A stretch of DNA of 28,552 nt from DTKY01 sp037440765 (GCA_037440765.1 JBBITL010000058.1:1-28552); one strand, 5' to 3'. Counted from the first letter of the stretch, positions 14,687 through 24,748 are shown. Notes: generated by a model from the sequence alone, not told the origin. Translations and numbers: made by a program.

Positions 14687-15847
14687 ATGCTTCGACTGGC
14701 CGGCAGCGCCATGGTGTGCTGCGCAGTTCTCTGCGCGCAGGACCGGGGCGTCCGGATCTCCGCGGAGGAACTGGCGATCCTGGACGAAGCGAAGCCCCGC
14801 CGGGATTTTCCATGCAGCGTGCGCCCCATCAAACCCGAACTGGGCTTCGATCTCCGGATGCACACAGGGTTTCAGGCGACCTTTCTGCCGGGGTACCCAC
14901 TCGAGAAGGACGGGAACCTGCGGGCGGTGTTGCGGGTGACGCCCGCCGACGGCAAGGCTGCCTTCATCGCCGAAGAAACGCGCGCACCGAAACTGGAGGA
15001 GCTTCGTGACGGGCGGCTCACCGCGATGAGCAGGTTCGCGGTGGGAGAGGGCCGCTACCGTGTTGACTGGATGGTGCGGGACCAGGCGGGCGGGGTGTGC
15101 TCGGCCCGCTGGGAAGTGGAAGCGAAGCTCCCACGCCGGACCCGGGGGGTTTCTCTCATCGCGCCGGGGAGGGTGGAGCCGACTTCCTTGGACCCGTTCC
15201 GGCCTGAACCGCGCAGCGTGGGGTCACCGAAGGGGCTGCATGTCAAAGTGCTGGTCAATTTCTCCCCGCCCGGCATAAGCAGCGCGGTGCGGGAGCCCAG
15301 AAACATCGACCCGGTGTTGGCGATCCTCCGCGCCCTGTCGCGCGACGGCCGCATATCCAGCTTCTCGGCCGTCGGGTTCCTGCTGGCGGACCAGCATGTC
15401 TTCTACCGCCAGGGCGAGGCGGCCGATATCGACTTTCCGGCCCTGGGGAAGGCTTTGAATTCGATGGAGCTGGGCACCGTCGAGTACGGGAAACTCATCC
15501 TGGAGAAGGGGCAGAAGTGGTTCCTCGCCGACCTGCTCAAGGCGGAGGCCGGCGGCCTGGACCGCCCCCACGCGCTGATCATCATCGGCCCGCATGTGTG
15601 GACCAGGGAGGACATACCGGCCGCGGATCTCAAGAGGCTGACACCCCTCGGTTACCCGGTTTTCTACATGAAGTGCGGCCAGTTTCGCATCCCGGAGCCA
15701 TTCGACGCGATGGGCAGACTGATCGGCGTCTTCCGGGGGAGAGTCTACAGAATCCTGTCGCCGGCCGAGATCGGCCACGCCACGCGCGAGGCCGTGGACC
15801 GGGTGATCCGTTCCAGGGCCGCACTCGACGCTCCGGCCCGAATGTGA
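14687..15847 (+). CDS. Exported VWA-like acidobacterial protein, first of a tandem pair
   Basis: A 386-residue protein of unknown function. A short signal peptide (residues about 1-18, ending near LCAQ) is followed by a domain with PIKPELGFDLRMHTG and GEGRYRVDWMVRD, then a C-terminal half whose strand order (LHVKVLVNFSP, ISSFSAVGFLL, PHALIIIGP, YPVFYMKCG) resembles a von Willebrand A fold. The metal-site DxSxS motif is absent. The next gene is clearly a paralogue. The ATG at 14687 was chosen because AGGGAG lies just upstream and the signal peptide begins there; the frame is open further upstream but overlaps ssb. A CAGAAT -10-like box lies at 14670-14675. VWA fold assignment is inference. Confidence 0.75.
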   Translation: MLRLAGSAMVCCAVLCAQDRGVRISAEELAILDEAKPRRDFPCSVRPIKPELGFDLRMHTGFQATFLPGYPLEKDGNLRAVLRVTPADGKAAFIAEETRAPKLEELRDGRLTAMSRFAVGEGRYRVDWMVRDQAGGVCSARWEVEAKLPRRTRGVSLIAPGRVEPTSLDPFRPEPRSVGSPKGLHVKVLVNFSPPGISSAVREPRNIDPVLAILRALSRDGRISSFSAVGFLLADQHVFYRQGEAADIDFPALGKALNSMELGTVEYGKLILEKGQKWFLADLLKAEAGGLDRPHALIIIGPHVWTREDIPAADLKRLTPLGYPVFYMKCGQFRIPEPFDAMGRLIGVFRGRVYRILSPAEIGHATREAVDRVIRSRAALDAPARM

Positions 15848-15855
15848 GGCCGTTG

Positions 15856-15861
15856 TAGAAT
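15856..15861 (+). promoter_or_regulatory. TAGAAT -10-like box very close to a GTG start
   Basis: TAGAAT ends six bases before the GTG at 15868, about where transcription itself would start. No good -35 is visible. Similar boxes occur at 14670 (CAGAAT) and 17700 (TAGAAT). Confidence 0.35.
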
Positions 15862-15867
15862 GAGGGG

Positions 15868-17139
15868 GTGGCCTCGGCGGGGAGAGGTTCGGCGCGCAAC
15901 CGGCTCAGACCGGGTGTTCGATGCCTGCCGGTATGCCTCGCCGCAGTAGTGGCCGCCCTGTGCCCGTGCCCGCTGCTGCCGCAGGAAGTCATGGGGTCCA
16001 TGCTCGATGGGTGGAACGTCCGGCTGATCCAGTCCGACCTGGCGGCGCTCGAGGTCGATGAGGCCAAGAAGGACCTGCCCTGCACGGTGACGCCGGTCAA
16101 GCCTGCGCTCGGCTTCGACCTGCGCATGCACGCCGGCTATGGCGTGTCCGTCCCGCTCCGGGAGTTGGCCGGGCTGGAAAACCGCCTCACGATCATCTTC
16201 CGCGTGATCCCCGAGGCGCGCCGGGACCAGCCGACATACTTCACCCAGGTTTTCAAAGTCCCGCCCATCGAGCAGGATGCCCGGGGCGACACATACCTGG
16301 AAGGCAGCTACGATCTGGGGGAGGGCAGGTACCGCGTGGACTGGCTGATGCGGGACGGCGCGGACCGGCTCTGCACCAGCCGCTGGGATGTGGAAGCGAG
16401 GCTTCCGGAACGCGACCGGGATGTCGCCCTGGACTTGGCGCCGGGGGAGGTTGCCGCCAGCACGCTCGAGACGTTCCAGGAGGAACTGCCGGTCGAGCGA
16501 ACTCAGGGCCAACCGGGCCTCAACGTGAAGGTCATGGTCAATTTCGCCCCGCCCAGAGCCGATGCGGCCGTGCTACAGCCTATGGACCGCAACGCGCTGC
16601 TGTCGATCCTGCGCAGCATAACGCGCGACCCCAGAGTGGGGAGGTTCTCCATCGTGGCCTTCAACCTTCAGGAGCAGCGGGTGATCTTCCGGCAGGATGA
16701 TACTTCCCGCATCGACTACGCCGGCCTCAGGGATGCCCTGGACGGCCTGAACCTGGGCACCGTGGACGTGAAGCGGCTGGGACAGAAGCACGGGGAAACG
16801 CTCTTTTTGACGGAACTCGTCCAGAGGGAAACGGGGATGAGCGGGCCTCCGGATGCGCTGGTTTTCGCCGGGCCCAAGGCCCTGCTGGACCAGAACGTGC
16901 CGGGTGACGAACTGCGGAAAGTGGGGGAGGTGTCCTACCCCATGTTCTACATGAACTACAACCTCAGCCCGGACAGAGTGCCCTGGCGGGACGCCATCGG
17001 CAACATCGTGCGCTTTTTCCGGGGAACCGAGTACACCATAACACGTCCAAGGGATATGTGGTTCGCGGTTTCGGAAATGATCTCGAAAATCGCCCAGTTG
17101 AAAAGCGAGCGCCCGATGGCCGCGGCCGGGGGGCATTGA
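15868..17139 (+). CDS. Exported VWA-like acidobacterial protein, second of a tandem pair
   Basis: A 423-residue paralogue of the preceding protein. Basic residues followed by a hydrophobic stretch (about 16-37) form a signal peptide. Shared motifs are PVKPALGFDLRMHAG, GEGRYRVDWLMRD, a conserved cysteine before SRWDVEA, and the VWA-like strands LNVKVMVNFAP, FSIVAFNLQ, DALVFAGP and YPMFYMNYN. The MIDAS metal motif is again absent. The GTG start at 15868 lies six bases after a TAGAAT box (15856-15861), so the message may be nearly leaderless. The next gene begins two bases after the stop, so the two are probably co-transcribed. Function is unknown. Confidence 0.75.
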   Translation: MASAGRGSARNRLRPGVRCLPVCLAAVVAALCPCPLLPQEVMGSMLDGWNVRLIQSDLAALEVDEAKKDLPCTVTPVKPALGFDLRMHAGYGVSVPLRELAGLENRLTIIFRVIPEARRDQPTYFTQVFKVPPIEQDARGDTYLEGSYDLGEGRYRVDWLMRDGADRLCTSRWDVEARLPERDRDVALDLAPGEVAASTLETFQEELPVERTQGQPGLNVKVMVNFAPPRADAAVLQPMDRNALLSILRSITRDPRVGRFSIVAFNLQEQRVIFRQDDTSRIDYAGLRDALDGLNLGTVDVKRLGQKHGETLFLTELVQRETGMSGPPDALVFAGPKALLDQNVPGDELRKVGEVSYPMFYMNYNLSPDRVPWRDAIGNIVRFFRGTEYTITRPRDMWFAVSEMISKIAQLKSERPMAAAGGH

Positions 17140-17141
17140 GC

Positions 17142-17702
17142 ATGACCACCCGGGTCCGCCTGCGCAGGACGGCTGTTGCTGCCCTGCTCGTGGCTGGCGT
17201 GGCAGCCGGGCAGAACCGGCTGTCGCCCAACAACTTGGCGCCTTTCGTGCCGAGTCCTGAGCCGGTGGTGGTGCGTATGCTCGAGGCCGCCGGGTTGAAA
17301 CCGGGCGAGACGTTGTACGACCTGGGCTGCGGAGACGGGCGCATCCTGTTTGTGGCCGCGAAGAAGTTCGGGGCCAGGGCGGTGGGGGTTGAACTGTCCG
17401 GGAGCCTCGTCAGGCAGACCGCCGGAAAGGCGCTTGCCCTGGGTCTCCAGAGCCAGGTCACGGTCATCGAAGGCGATCTGCTGAAGGTGGATGTCAAGCC
17501 CGCCGATGTGGTGACCCTCTACCTGCAACGGCTCAGCAACGAGAAGCTGAAGCCCATCCTGCGGGAGCAGTTGAAGCCGGGCAGCCGCGTGGTCAGTCAC
17601 GATTACGAGATCATGGGCTGGAAGCCCGCGCTCGTCGAAAGGGTCATGGTGCACCAGCGGCTGCATACCATCTACGTGTACCGGATGCCGCCGGAAGAGT
17701 AG
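17142..17702 (+). CDS. Class I SAM-dependent methyltransferase with N-terminal signal/anchor
   Basis: A 186-residue protein. Residues about 5-23 are basic then hydrophobic and read as a signal peptide or membrane anchor ending in AAGQ. The SAM-binding motif I is DLGCGDGRI, with motif II acidic residue in VGVEL and a later EGDLL. The segment VVTLYLQ-RLSNEKLKPIL followed by SRVVSHDYEIMGWKP resembles the FAM173/ATP-synthase-c lysine methyltransferase family. It starts two bases after the upstream VWA-like gene stop, so it is probably in the same unit. Methyl acceptor is unknown. If truly exported, SAM supply outside the cytoplasm would be a puzzle; a membrane anchor with a cytoplasmic domain is the simpler reading. 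Confidence 0.82.
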   Translation: MTTRVRLRRTAVAALLVAGVAAGQNRLSPNNLAPFVPSPEPVVVRMLEAAGLKPGETLYDLGCGDGRILFVAAKKFGARAVGVELSGSLVRQTAGKALALGLQSQVTVIEGDLLKVDVKPADVVTLYLQRLSNEKLKPILREQLKPGSRVVSHDYEIMGWKPALVERVMVHQRLHTIYVYRMPPEE

Positions 17703-17732
17703 AATTCGAAGGTAGCCCGCCGGCGTCAAGAC

Positions 17733-18401
17733 ATGATCCCGCTCCGCGATTCCCAGCCCAGCCTTACCAGACCGGTGGTCACCGTGTCTTTGATCGCGCT
17801 GAACGTGGTGATCTTCCTTTACCAGGTGACGCTGGACTCCTTCTCGCTCAACCACCTGATCGCCTCCTACGGAGTGGTGCCAGGCCGGCTCCGCCCGGAG
17901 TCGCTGGTCACCTCCATGTTCCTGCACGGCGGCTGGATGCACCTGATCGGCAACATGTGGTTCCTCTGGATTTACGGGGACAACGTAGAGGACGCTCTGG
18001 GCCACGCCAAGTACCTGCTCTTCTACCTGATGTGCGGGATGGCGGCAGGCCTGGCGCACGTGGCATTCAACCTCGACTCCCGCATTCCGGCCGTGGGGGC
18101 CAGCGGCGCCATCGCCGGGGTGATGGGCGCCTACGTGATCAAGTTCCCCCGCTCGCGCATCGTCACGCTGGTGCCGCTGTTCTTCTTCCTGACGACCGTG
18201 GAGATTCCCGCCTACGTAATCCTGGTCTACTGGTTCGTGGTGCAGTTCTTCAGCGGAATCGGGCAGATCGGCGACTCGCACCTGTCGCAAGGCGGCGTGG
18301 CGTGGTTTGCCCACGTGGGTGGATTCCTGGCGGGCATACTCTTCATCTACATACTCCGCACGAGGGAGCGCTACCGGCGGCGCCCGGAGCTGCACTGGTG
18401 A
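17733..18401 (+). CDS. Rhomboid-family intramembrane serine protease
   Basis: A 222-residue membrane protein with about six transmembrane segments. The catalytic serine is Ser124 in GASGAIAG, and the catalytic histidine is His194 in WFAHVGGFLAG. The oxyanion/structural motif HGGWMHLIGNMWFLWIYG (His65, His70, Asn74) is intact. Rhomboids cleave membrane-anchored substrates within the bilayer. A TAGAAT -10-like box overlaps the stop codon of the methyltransferase (17700-17705), so it may have its own promoter. No clear ribosome site precedes the ATG. The substrate is not evident; the neighbouring anchored proteins are possible candidates by position only. Confidence 0.95.
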   Translation: MIPLRDSQPSLTRPVVTVSLIALNVVIFLYQVTLDSFSLNHLIASYGVVPGRLRPESLVTSMFLHGGWMHLIGNMWFLWIYGDNVEDALGHAKYLLFYLMCGMAAGLAHVAFNLDSRIPAVGASGAIAGVMGAYVIKFPRSRIVTLVPLFFFLTTVEIPAYVILVYWFVVQFFSGIGQIGDSHLSQGGVAWFAHVGGFLAGILFIYILRTRERYRRRPELHW

Positions 18402-18411
18402 GAACATCCCG

Positions 18412-19125
18412 ATGAACCCTGCGGTTGATGTGCTGGCAATCGCCGCCCACCCGGACGACGTCGAGCAGACCTGCGGTGGAACGCTGATCCGCATGGCGGA
18501 AGCGGGCTATCGGACGGGGGTGCTGGATCTTACCGCGGGCGACATGGGCACGCGCGGCGGGCCGGAGATCCGGATCGAAGAATCCGAAGTTGCCGCCGGC
18601 CACTTGCAGGTTTCCTGGAGGGGCAACCTGCGTTTGCCCGACGCCCGGCTGGAGAATACCCTGGCGGCGAGGCTCTCGCTGGCGGTCAAGATCCGCGAAC
18701 TGCGTCCCCGCACCGTGATCCTCCCCTACTGGCAGGGCCGACACCCGGATCATTACCGGGCCAGCGAGATCGGTTACGAAGCCTGCTTCCTGGCTGGCCT
18801 CGGCAAGATCGACGAGCGGAGCCCGCCGCACCGGCCGGGCAGGATTTTGTATGCGTCGGTGTACGCCAACGTGACCCCCTCATTTGTGGTTGACATCAGC
18901 GCCCAGTTCGACAGGAGGATGGCGGCGCTGCTGAGTTACGCCTCGCAGTACGGCGAACAGGAACATGGAGGGGGCCTGTTCCCCAACCAGGAAGAGATAC
19001 GCGAGCGGCTGGCCGCCGTGGCGCGTTTCTATGGCAACCTGATCGGCGTGCGCTACGGGGAGCCTTTCGTCGTCAAGGAGACCTTGCGCGTTGACGACAT
19101 CGTGCGGTTCGGCGCGCCGGCTTGA
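18412..19125 (+). CDS. bshB1: BshB1-type bacillithiol biosynthesis deacetylase (LmbE family)
   Basis: A 237-residue zinc-dependent deacetylase. BshB1 removes acetyl from GlcNAc-malate during bacillithiol synthesis. The zinc motif AAHPDDVE (His13, Asp15, Asp16) and a second HPDH motif (111-114) are present, with LTAGDMGTRGGPEIR and PHRPGRILY matching the BshB1 subgroup. Length is typical. The ATG at 18412 begins ten bases after the rhomboid stop; the frame is open further upstream but overlaps the rhomboid gene. bshA and bshC are not in the window. LmbE proteins deacetylate several sugars, so the substrate remains an inference from subgroup similarity. Confidence 0.88.
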   Translation: MNPAVDVLAIAAHPDDVEQTCGGTLIRMAEAGYRTGVLDLTAGDMGTRGGPEIRIEESEVAAGHLQVSWRGNLRLPDARLENTLAARLSLAVKIRELRPRTVILPYWQGRHPDHYRASEIGYEACFLAGLGKIDERSPPHRPGRILYASVYANVTPSFVVDISAQFDRRMAALLSYASQYGEQEHGGGLFPNQEEIRERLAAVARFYGNLIGVRYGEPFVVKETLRVDDIVRFGAPA

Positions 19126-19180
19126 CGCGGCCGCGATGCTTGTGGAACAGTGGGATTAGCTCAGACTGGGATCGCGACCA

Positions 19181-19630
19181 ATGGGGTTCAAAGAGACGGT
19201 GCGGTCGATTCTGGAGACCAAGGGCCGCACGGTGTGGACGGTCGCTCCCGAGGCTACGGTCTACCAGGCGCTGGCGCAGATGTCGGACAAGCAAGTGGGC
19301 GCCCTGATCGTGGTCTCCGAGGGCAGGCCCGTGGGCGTGTTCTCTGAGCGGGACTATGCGCGCAAGATCGTGCTGCACGGCAAGGCCTCCCGCGAAACGC
19401 CGGTGCGGGAGATCATGAGCGCGCCGGTTACGACGGTCTCGCCCGACGACACCGTGGAAGAGTGCATGCGCCTGATGACACGAAACCGGATACGTCATCT
19501 GCCCGTCCTGGAAGGTGGAAGCCTCGCGGGTGTGGTTTCGATCGGGGATCTGGTGAACTTAATCATCACCGCGCAGGCGGCGACCATCCGGCAGTTGAGC
19601 GGCTATATAGCAGGGAAATATCCAGGTTAA
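19181..19630 (+). CDS. Two-CBS-domain protein
   Basis: A 149-residue protein made of two CBS domains (about residues 15-70 and 78-135), with GVFSERDYARKI between them and GVVSIGDLVN at the end of the second. CBS pairs bind adenine nucleotides and sense energy or redox state. There is no catalytic domain, so it probably regulates a partner. The ATG has only a weak ribosome site. It lies 55 bases after bshB1 and 19 bases before the cytochrome gene, so co-transcription is likely. The partner is not evident. Confidence 0.92.
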   Translation: MGFKETVRSILETKGRTVWTVAPEATVYQALAQMSDKQVGALIVVSEGRPVGVFSERDYARKIVLHGKASRETPVREIMSAPVTTVSPDDTVEECMRLMTRNRIRHLPVLEGGSLAGVVSIGDLVNLIITAQAATIRQLSGYIAGKYPG

Positions 19631-19638
19631 GTGGGATC

Positions 19639-19645
19639 AGGAGGA
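19639..19645 (+). promoter_or_regulatory. Strong ribosome binding site of the cytochrome gene
   Basis: AGGAGGA lies four bases before the ATG at 19650. It is the strongest Shine-Dalgarno sequence among the plus-strand genes of this region and supports high expression of the small cytochrome. Confidence 0.75.
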
Positions 19646-19649
19646 ACTG

Positions 19650-19988
19650 ATGAGAACGTTGTTGGCAGTCTTTGCGGTGGCTGTGGTAGTTACGGGCCTT
19701 CTGGCCGTGGCAGCCGAAACCGGGCCTGAGAAACTCGTCTTCACCACGAAGATGGGTAACGTCACCTTCTTGCACGCCAAACACAACGATCGGGCCAAGG
19801 GCGACTGCAAAGTCTGCCACGACAAGCTGTGGCCGGAGTCGGCCAAGGCTCCACTCAACTACAAAGAGGGGATGCACAAGCCCGCCGAGACCAAGCGGAC
19901 CTCCTGTGGCGCCTGCCACTACCCGAAAGGCCCGGCCTTCTCTTCTGTTGGGAACTGTACCAACTCGAAGTGCCACGTTAAGGGCTGA
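19650..19988 (+). CDS. Small exported triheme c7-type cytochrome
   Basis: A 112-residue protein with a signal peptide (about residues 1-22, ending in AVAA). Three heme-attachment sites are visible: CKVCH (53-57), CGACH (86-90) and CTNSKCH (103-109), the last with four residues between the cysteines. FLHAKHN upstream of the first site offers axial histidines, and a further His76 lies before the second. This pattern matches the c7-type triheme domain found in periplasmic electron carriers. It would move electrons outside the cytoplasmic membrane. A strong AGGAGG ribosome site precedes it. No redox partner is adjacent. Confidence 0.9.
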   Translation: MRTLLAVFAVAVVVTGLLAVAAETGPEKLVFTTKMGNVTFLHAKHNDRAKGDCKVCHDKLWPESAKAPLNYKEGMHKPAETKRTSCGACHYPKGPAFSSVGNCTNSKCHVKG

Positions 19989-19990
19989 CG

Positions 19991-20022
19991 GCCCGGCCCC
20001 TTCCAGGCCTGAACAGCCGGGC
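19991..20022. terminator. Candidate hairpin between convergent genes
   Basis: GCCCGGC (19991-19997) can pair with GCCGGGC (20016-20022) around an 18-base loop. It lies in the 42-base gap between the converging cytochrome and protease genes and could end transcription from both sides. There is no T-tract, so confidence is low. Confidence 0.4.
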
Positions 20023-20030
20023 GGGCCTGC

Positions 20031-22437
20031 CTACGGCGAGATCGAGACGAGGGACCGCTGGGCGAAGACCCAGAACGCGCCGGCGCCCGGCTGGGCGGCT
20101 ATCTCGAAGGGGACGTCGTTTCCTGCCGGGGCGTCCGCCGGCACGTCGAAAGTCACCATGTACACGCCGATCAGGTTGGGAGCGTAATTCACCGATACAG
20201 GCCACCAGACATCCGCGTTGTTGACCCGCACCGCCACCGGATAGTGGACGGACTGTCCGGGCACGCCGCGCTGGTTGGTGCGGGCCAGTGGCAGAACCGG
20301 ACCCAGTCCCGTCACGTAGGCCGTCGCGCGTTCCCCCCGCCTCGCGCCGTTGCCCGGCGCGGCAAGCGAACCGTCCGGCCTCGCGACCACGGCCCGAAGC
20401 CTGCCGCCCACGAACGTCTCGAAGATGCCGGGCTGCAGGGGGAGCACGGGCACATCGTTCAATAGCACCCACTCGGCGCCCGCCTGCACTCGCGCCCATA
20501 CCGTTCCGGCTCCCAGTTCGAAGGGCGCCTGGACGGTTACCGACTCCTCGCCGGCTATGTTGCACACTGCGAGCACGGGCGCAAGGTGGTGGCCGAACTG
20601 GACCTCCACCCCGGCGAGCCTGGTGGGCCACGGTCCGACGACGTTGTTCACCGACACACAACCATCGATGCCCGCCGCCATGCCCTTGCCCGTCACCGTG
20701 GTCAGGCTTCCCGCCACCACTCCTGGCTCGTGGCTGGCGGCGTTGCGGAAGCCGCCGGCGAACACGCGCGGCCCTCTGACGCTCACCGTGACCATGACCG
20801 TGCTCTGCTGGCCGAGAGCGCTGATGGTGACCGTGGACGAGTAGTCGCCGGCCGAGGGAAACCACAGGGCGTCCACTGAAACGTTGATGTCGGCGGGCGA
20901 GACGCTCGCGGCGCTCCCGGATGTCCGGGACAGGCGCACCCAGGGCGCGCCCGCGCTCGCCGTGAAACTGACCGGGACCGCCGAGCCTGTCGAAACACGC
21001 ACCACGCGCATGTCCGGATCTATCCACGATCCCCGCACGCCGAAGTCCACCACCGGCGGACTGACCGACACGGCGGCTGCCGGCGCATCTTCAAGCCACG
21101 GGCGCAGTACGGGGTACATCACGGAGAACCTCCCGAATCCGTCCTGGAAGGGGGAGACGTCGCAGACGGTCAGGCCGGCGGGGGCGACATCTCCGAAGCT
21201 CAGCGCGCCCACCAGGTAGAAGCCGCCTCCTTCCATGTAGAAGAGCGGCGCGCCGGAGGAGCCGAACTCCGTGCGGCCCTGCGAGTAGCGCACCTGGTAG
21301 AAACGGTCCGCGGGACGCCCGCCCGGTCCGGGCTCGTCGGCCGCCCGCCTGCCGAACGAGATGCGCTTGTAGGAGGCTTNNNNNNNNNNNNNNNNNNNNN
21401 NNNNNGGCCAGGTCTGTGGTGTAGCCCGGGTCGGCAGGGTCCCAGCCGGCGAACCAGACCGGACGGCTGGGCAAGCCTGAGAGCCGCAGCAGCGTGAAGT
21501 CTCCCTGCGTCCTGTCACGGGTCGCCAGCAGGCTTGCGCCGTTGATCCTCGCGGCCGCAGACAAGGACAGCGGCTGGCCGCCGCAGGACTGCGACTCGTA
21601 AGAAAAGTAGGTCTCCAGCGTGCGGGCCTGGCTCTCCGTGCTCAGGCAATGGTGCGCAGTCAGGAAGTAGGGTTGCATGCTGCCACCGCGCGTGGCCAGC
21701 AACGCACCCGTGCAGGAGTAGACGTAGGGATACTGAATGTAGCGGATGTAGGCCACGCTCTGGCCGGCATTCGCCCACGGCTCGTAGCACTTGTAGTCAA
21801 GGTGGCACCCGGCCGCGGCCTGCAAGACGGGATCCTCCCAGTGGTGGCTGACCTCCCTGACCGCAAACGGCAACGCGTCGCCCGCCTGAGCGTCCTCCGC
21901 CGGTTCGTATTCAATCACGGCCGTATCGCCCGCAACGCTTGCGCTCCAGAACTCCCCGTCTTCGTGGACGCCTCGCCCGGTGTACGGACCGGCCACCTCG
22001 ACGTTCCCCGCGCCTGCCCCGTAGACCCAGACCCTTCCGCCTCCCACTGAGAACTGGATGAAGTGAACCCGCATGGAGACCGCTCCCGGGCTGCGCAAGG
22101 AGGAGCGCCACACGCCACGTGAACCGGGCGCCACCTCCCAGCGCCCTTCCAGCAACCCCTCCCCGGCCAGCGGGCGGGCCACCCCGATGGGGACTTGCCC
22201 CTGCTGGTTGGGGACGCGCAGAGCGTTCACATCGAGGGGCGCCAGCACCGCCGGTGGCGGATCCGGAGCCCGCCACGCTGCGCCCGGGCGAACGGCGGGG
22301 GCGAGCGCCATCCCGGCCGGAGGCTCGTAGAGCCTCGGCTCGGCGCGCGTCGTCTCGGCGAACGCTACACGCAAGCCCGGCCAGAGGGCGGCGATCAGCA
22401 CCGCCAGTGACGCCCCAAGCGCTGGCCTCGAAACCAT
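20031..22437 (-). CDS. Secreted lysyl-endopeptidase-like serine protease with Solibacter C-terminal domain (interrupted by an assembly gap)
   Basis: A protein of about 800 residues. A signal peptide (about 1-28) leads to an N-terminal beta-rich region and then an S1-type protease domain. Catalytic His263 (LTAHHC) and Asp313 (GDFTLLRLS) lie before the gap and the serine in GSSGAP after it. DFTLLRL, FAGWDPAD and YKRIS match the Achromobacter lysyl endopeptidase family. Next comes an immunoglobulin-like region, then a domain beginning GGFRNAASHEPG that resembles TIGR03437. The 26 Ns shift the frame; a true gap of 25 or 28 bases would restore it. The ATG at 22437 was chosen because GGGAGG lies about seven bases upstream. 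Cleavage specificity is inferred. Confidence 0.85.
21380..21405. other. Assembly gap (26 Ns) inside the protease gene
   Basis: The reading frame changes across the Ns, although both sides clearly belong to one protease. The real gap length should therefore be one more than a multiple of three, if no genuine frameshift exists. Confidence 0.98.
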
Positions 22438-22532
22438 TGCAAGCCTCCCCATTTGCTGAATCTTCACTGCTTTGTCCAGATTCCAATATGTTGACGGTGC
22501 GCGGCGCCCGCCGCCGCGGCTGGGAACCGACG
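22438..22532. promoter_or_regulatory. Divergent intergenic region between the protease and the suf operon
   Basis: These 95 bases must hold the promoters for both directions. A CAATAT box (22484-22489) is the nearest -10-like sequence for sufB, but no convincing -35 or Rrf2/IscR/SufR operator could be recognised. Confidence 0.4.
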
Positions 22533-23978
<1,446 letters not shown>

Positions 23979-23983
23979 CGCAC

Positions 23984-24748
23984 ATGCTACGCATCACCAG
24001 TCTGCACGCCGGCATCGGCGAAAAACGGATCTTGAGGGGGATCGACCTGGAGATCCGCCCCGGCGAGGTGCACGCCATCATGGGGCCGAACGGCTCCGGC
24101 AAGAGCACGCTGGCGCAGGTGCTGGCTGGCCGCGACACCTACGAAGTCGCCTCGGGCGAAGTGACCTTTCAAGGGCAGGACCTGCTGGCCCTGGACCCGG
24201 AGGAGCGCGCGGCCGCCGGCGTCTTCCTCGCCTTCCAGTACCCGGTGGAGATCCCCGGCGTCACCAACATGTACTTCATGCGAGCGGCGCTCAACAGCAT
24301 CCGCAAGCAGCGCGGGCTGGCCGAGGTGGACGCCTTCGACTTCATGGAGTCCGTCAAGGAGAGGATGGAGTTGCTTGGCATGCCGGAGGCTATGCTGAAC
24401 CGCGCCGTGAATACGGGATTCTCCGGCGGCGAGAAGAAGCGCAACGAGGTGCTCCAGCTCGCCGTCCTCCAGCCGAGGCTGGCTATCCTTGATGAAACCG
24501 ATTCGGGGCTGGATATCGACGCCCTGAAGATCGTGGCCGGCGGCGTCAACGCGCTGCGCGGAGCGGACAGGTCCTTCCTTGTGGTGACCCACTATCAGCG
24601 CCTGCTCAACTACATCGTGCCGGATTACGTGCACGTCATGAGCGGCGGCCGCATCGTGAGAAGCGGCGACAAAAGCCTGGCCCTGGAGCTGGAGCAGAAG
24701 GGCTATTCGGAACTTGACGAGATGGCGGTGAGCGAGCTGGTCCGATGA
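23984..24748 (+). CDS. sufC: Fe-S cluster assembly ATPase SufC
   Basis: A 254-residue ABC-type ATPase that drives the SufBD scaffold. Walker A is GPNGSGKST (34-42), the Q-loop is Gln85, the signature is FSGGEKKRNE (146-155), Walker B is LAILDETDSG (166-175) and the switch histidine is His203. The kinked ETDSG in place of the usual EPT is typical of SufC. A GGGAG ribosome site lies in the end of sufB. The stop overlaps sufD as ATGA. Confidence 0.98.
   Translation: MLRITSLHAGIGEKRILRGIDLEIRPGEVHAIMGPNGSGKSTLAQVLAGRDTYEVASGEVTFQGQDLLALDPEERAAAGVFLAFQYPVEIPGVTNMYFMRAALNSIRKQRGLAEVDAFDFMESVKERMELLGMPEAMLNRAVNTGFSGGEKKRNEVLQLAVLQPRLAILDETDSGLDIDALKIVAGGVNALRGADRSFLVVTHYQRLLNYIVPDYVHVMSGGRIVRSGDKSLALELEQKGYSELDEMAVSELVR

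Noticed and set aside
19151..19185. tRNA-like sequence (GGATTAGCTCAG) before the CBS gene
   Set aside because: Only the D-arm-like stretch is present. The D stem does not pair, and no anticodon or T arm follows; the sequence runs straight into the CBS reading frame.
22119..22532. Long N-terminal extension of SufB
   Set aside because: The frame is open, but it lies antisense to the protease gene, resembles nothing in SufB and would exceed the family length. The start at 22533 gives a normal SufB.
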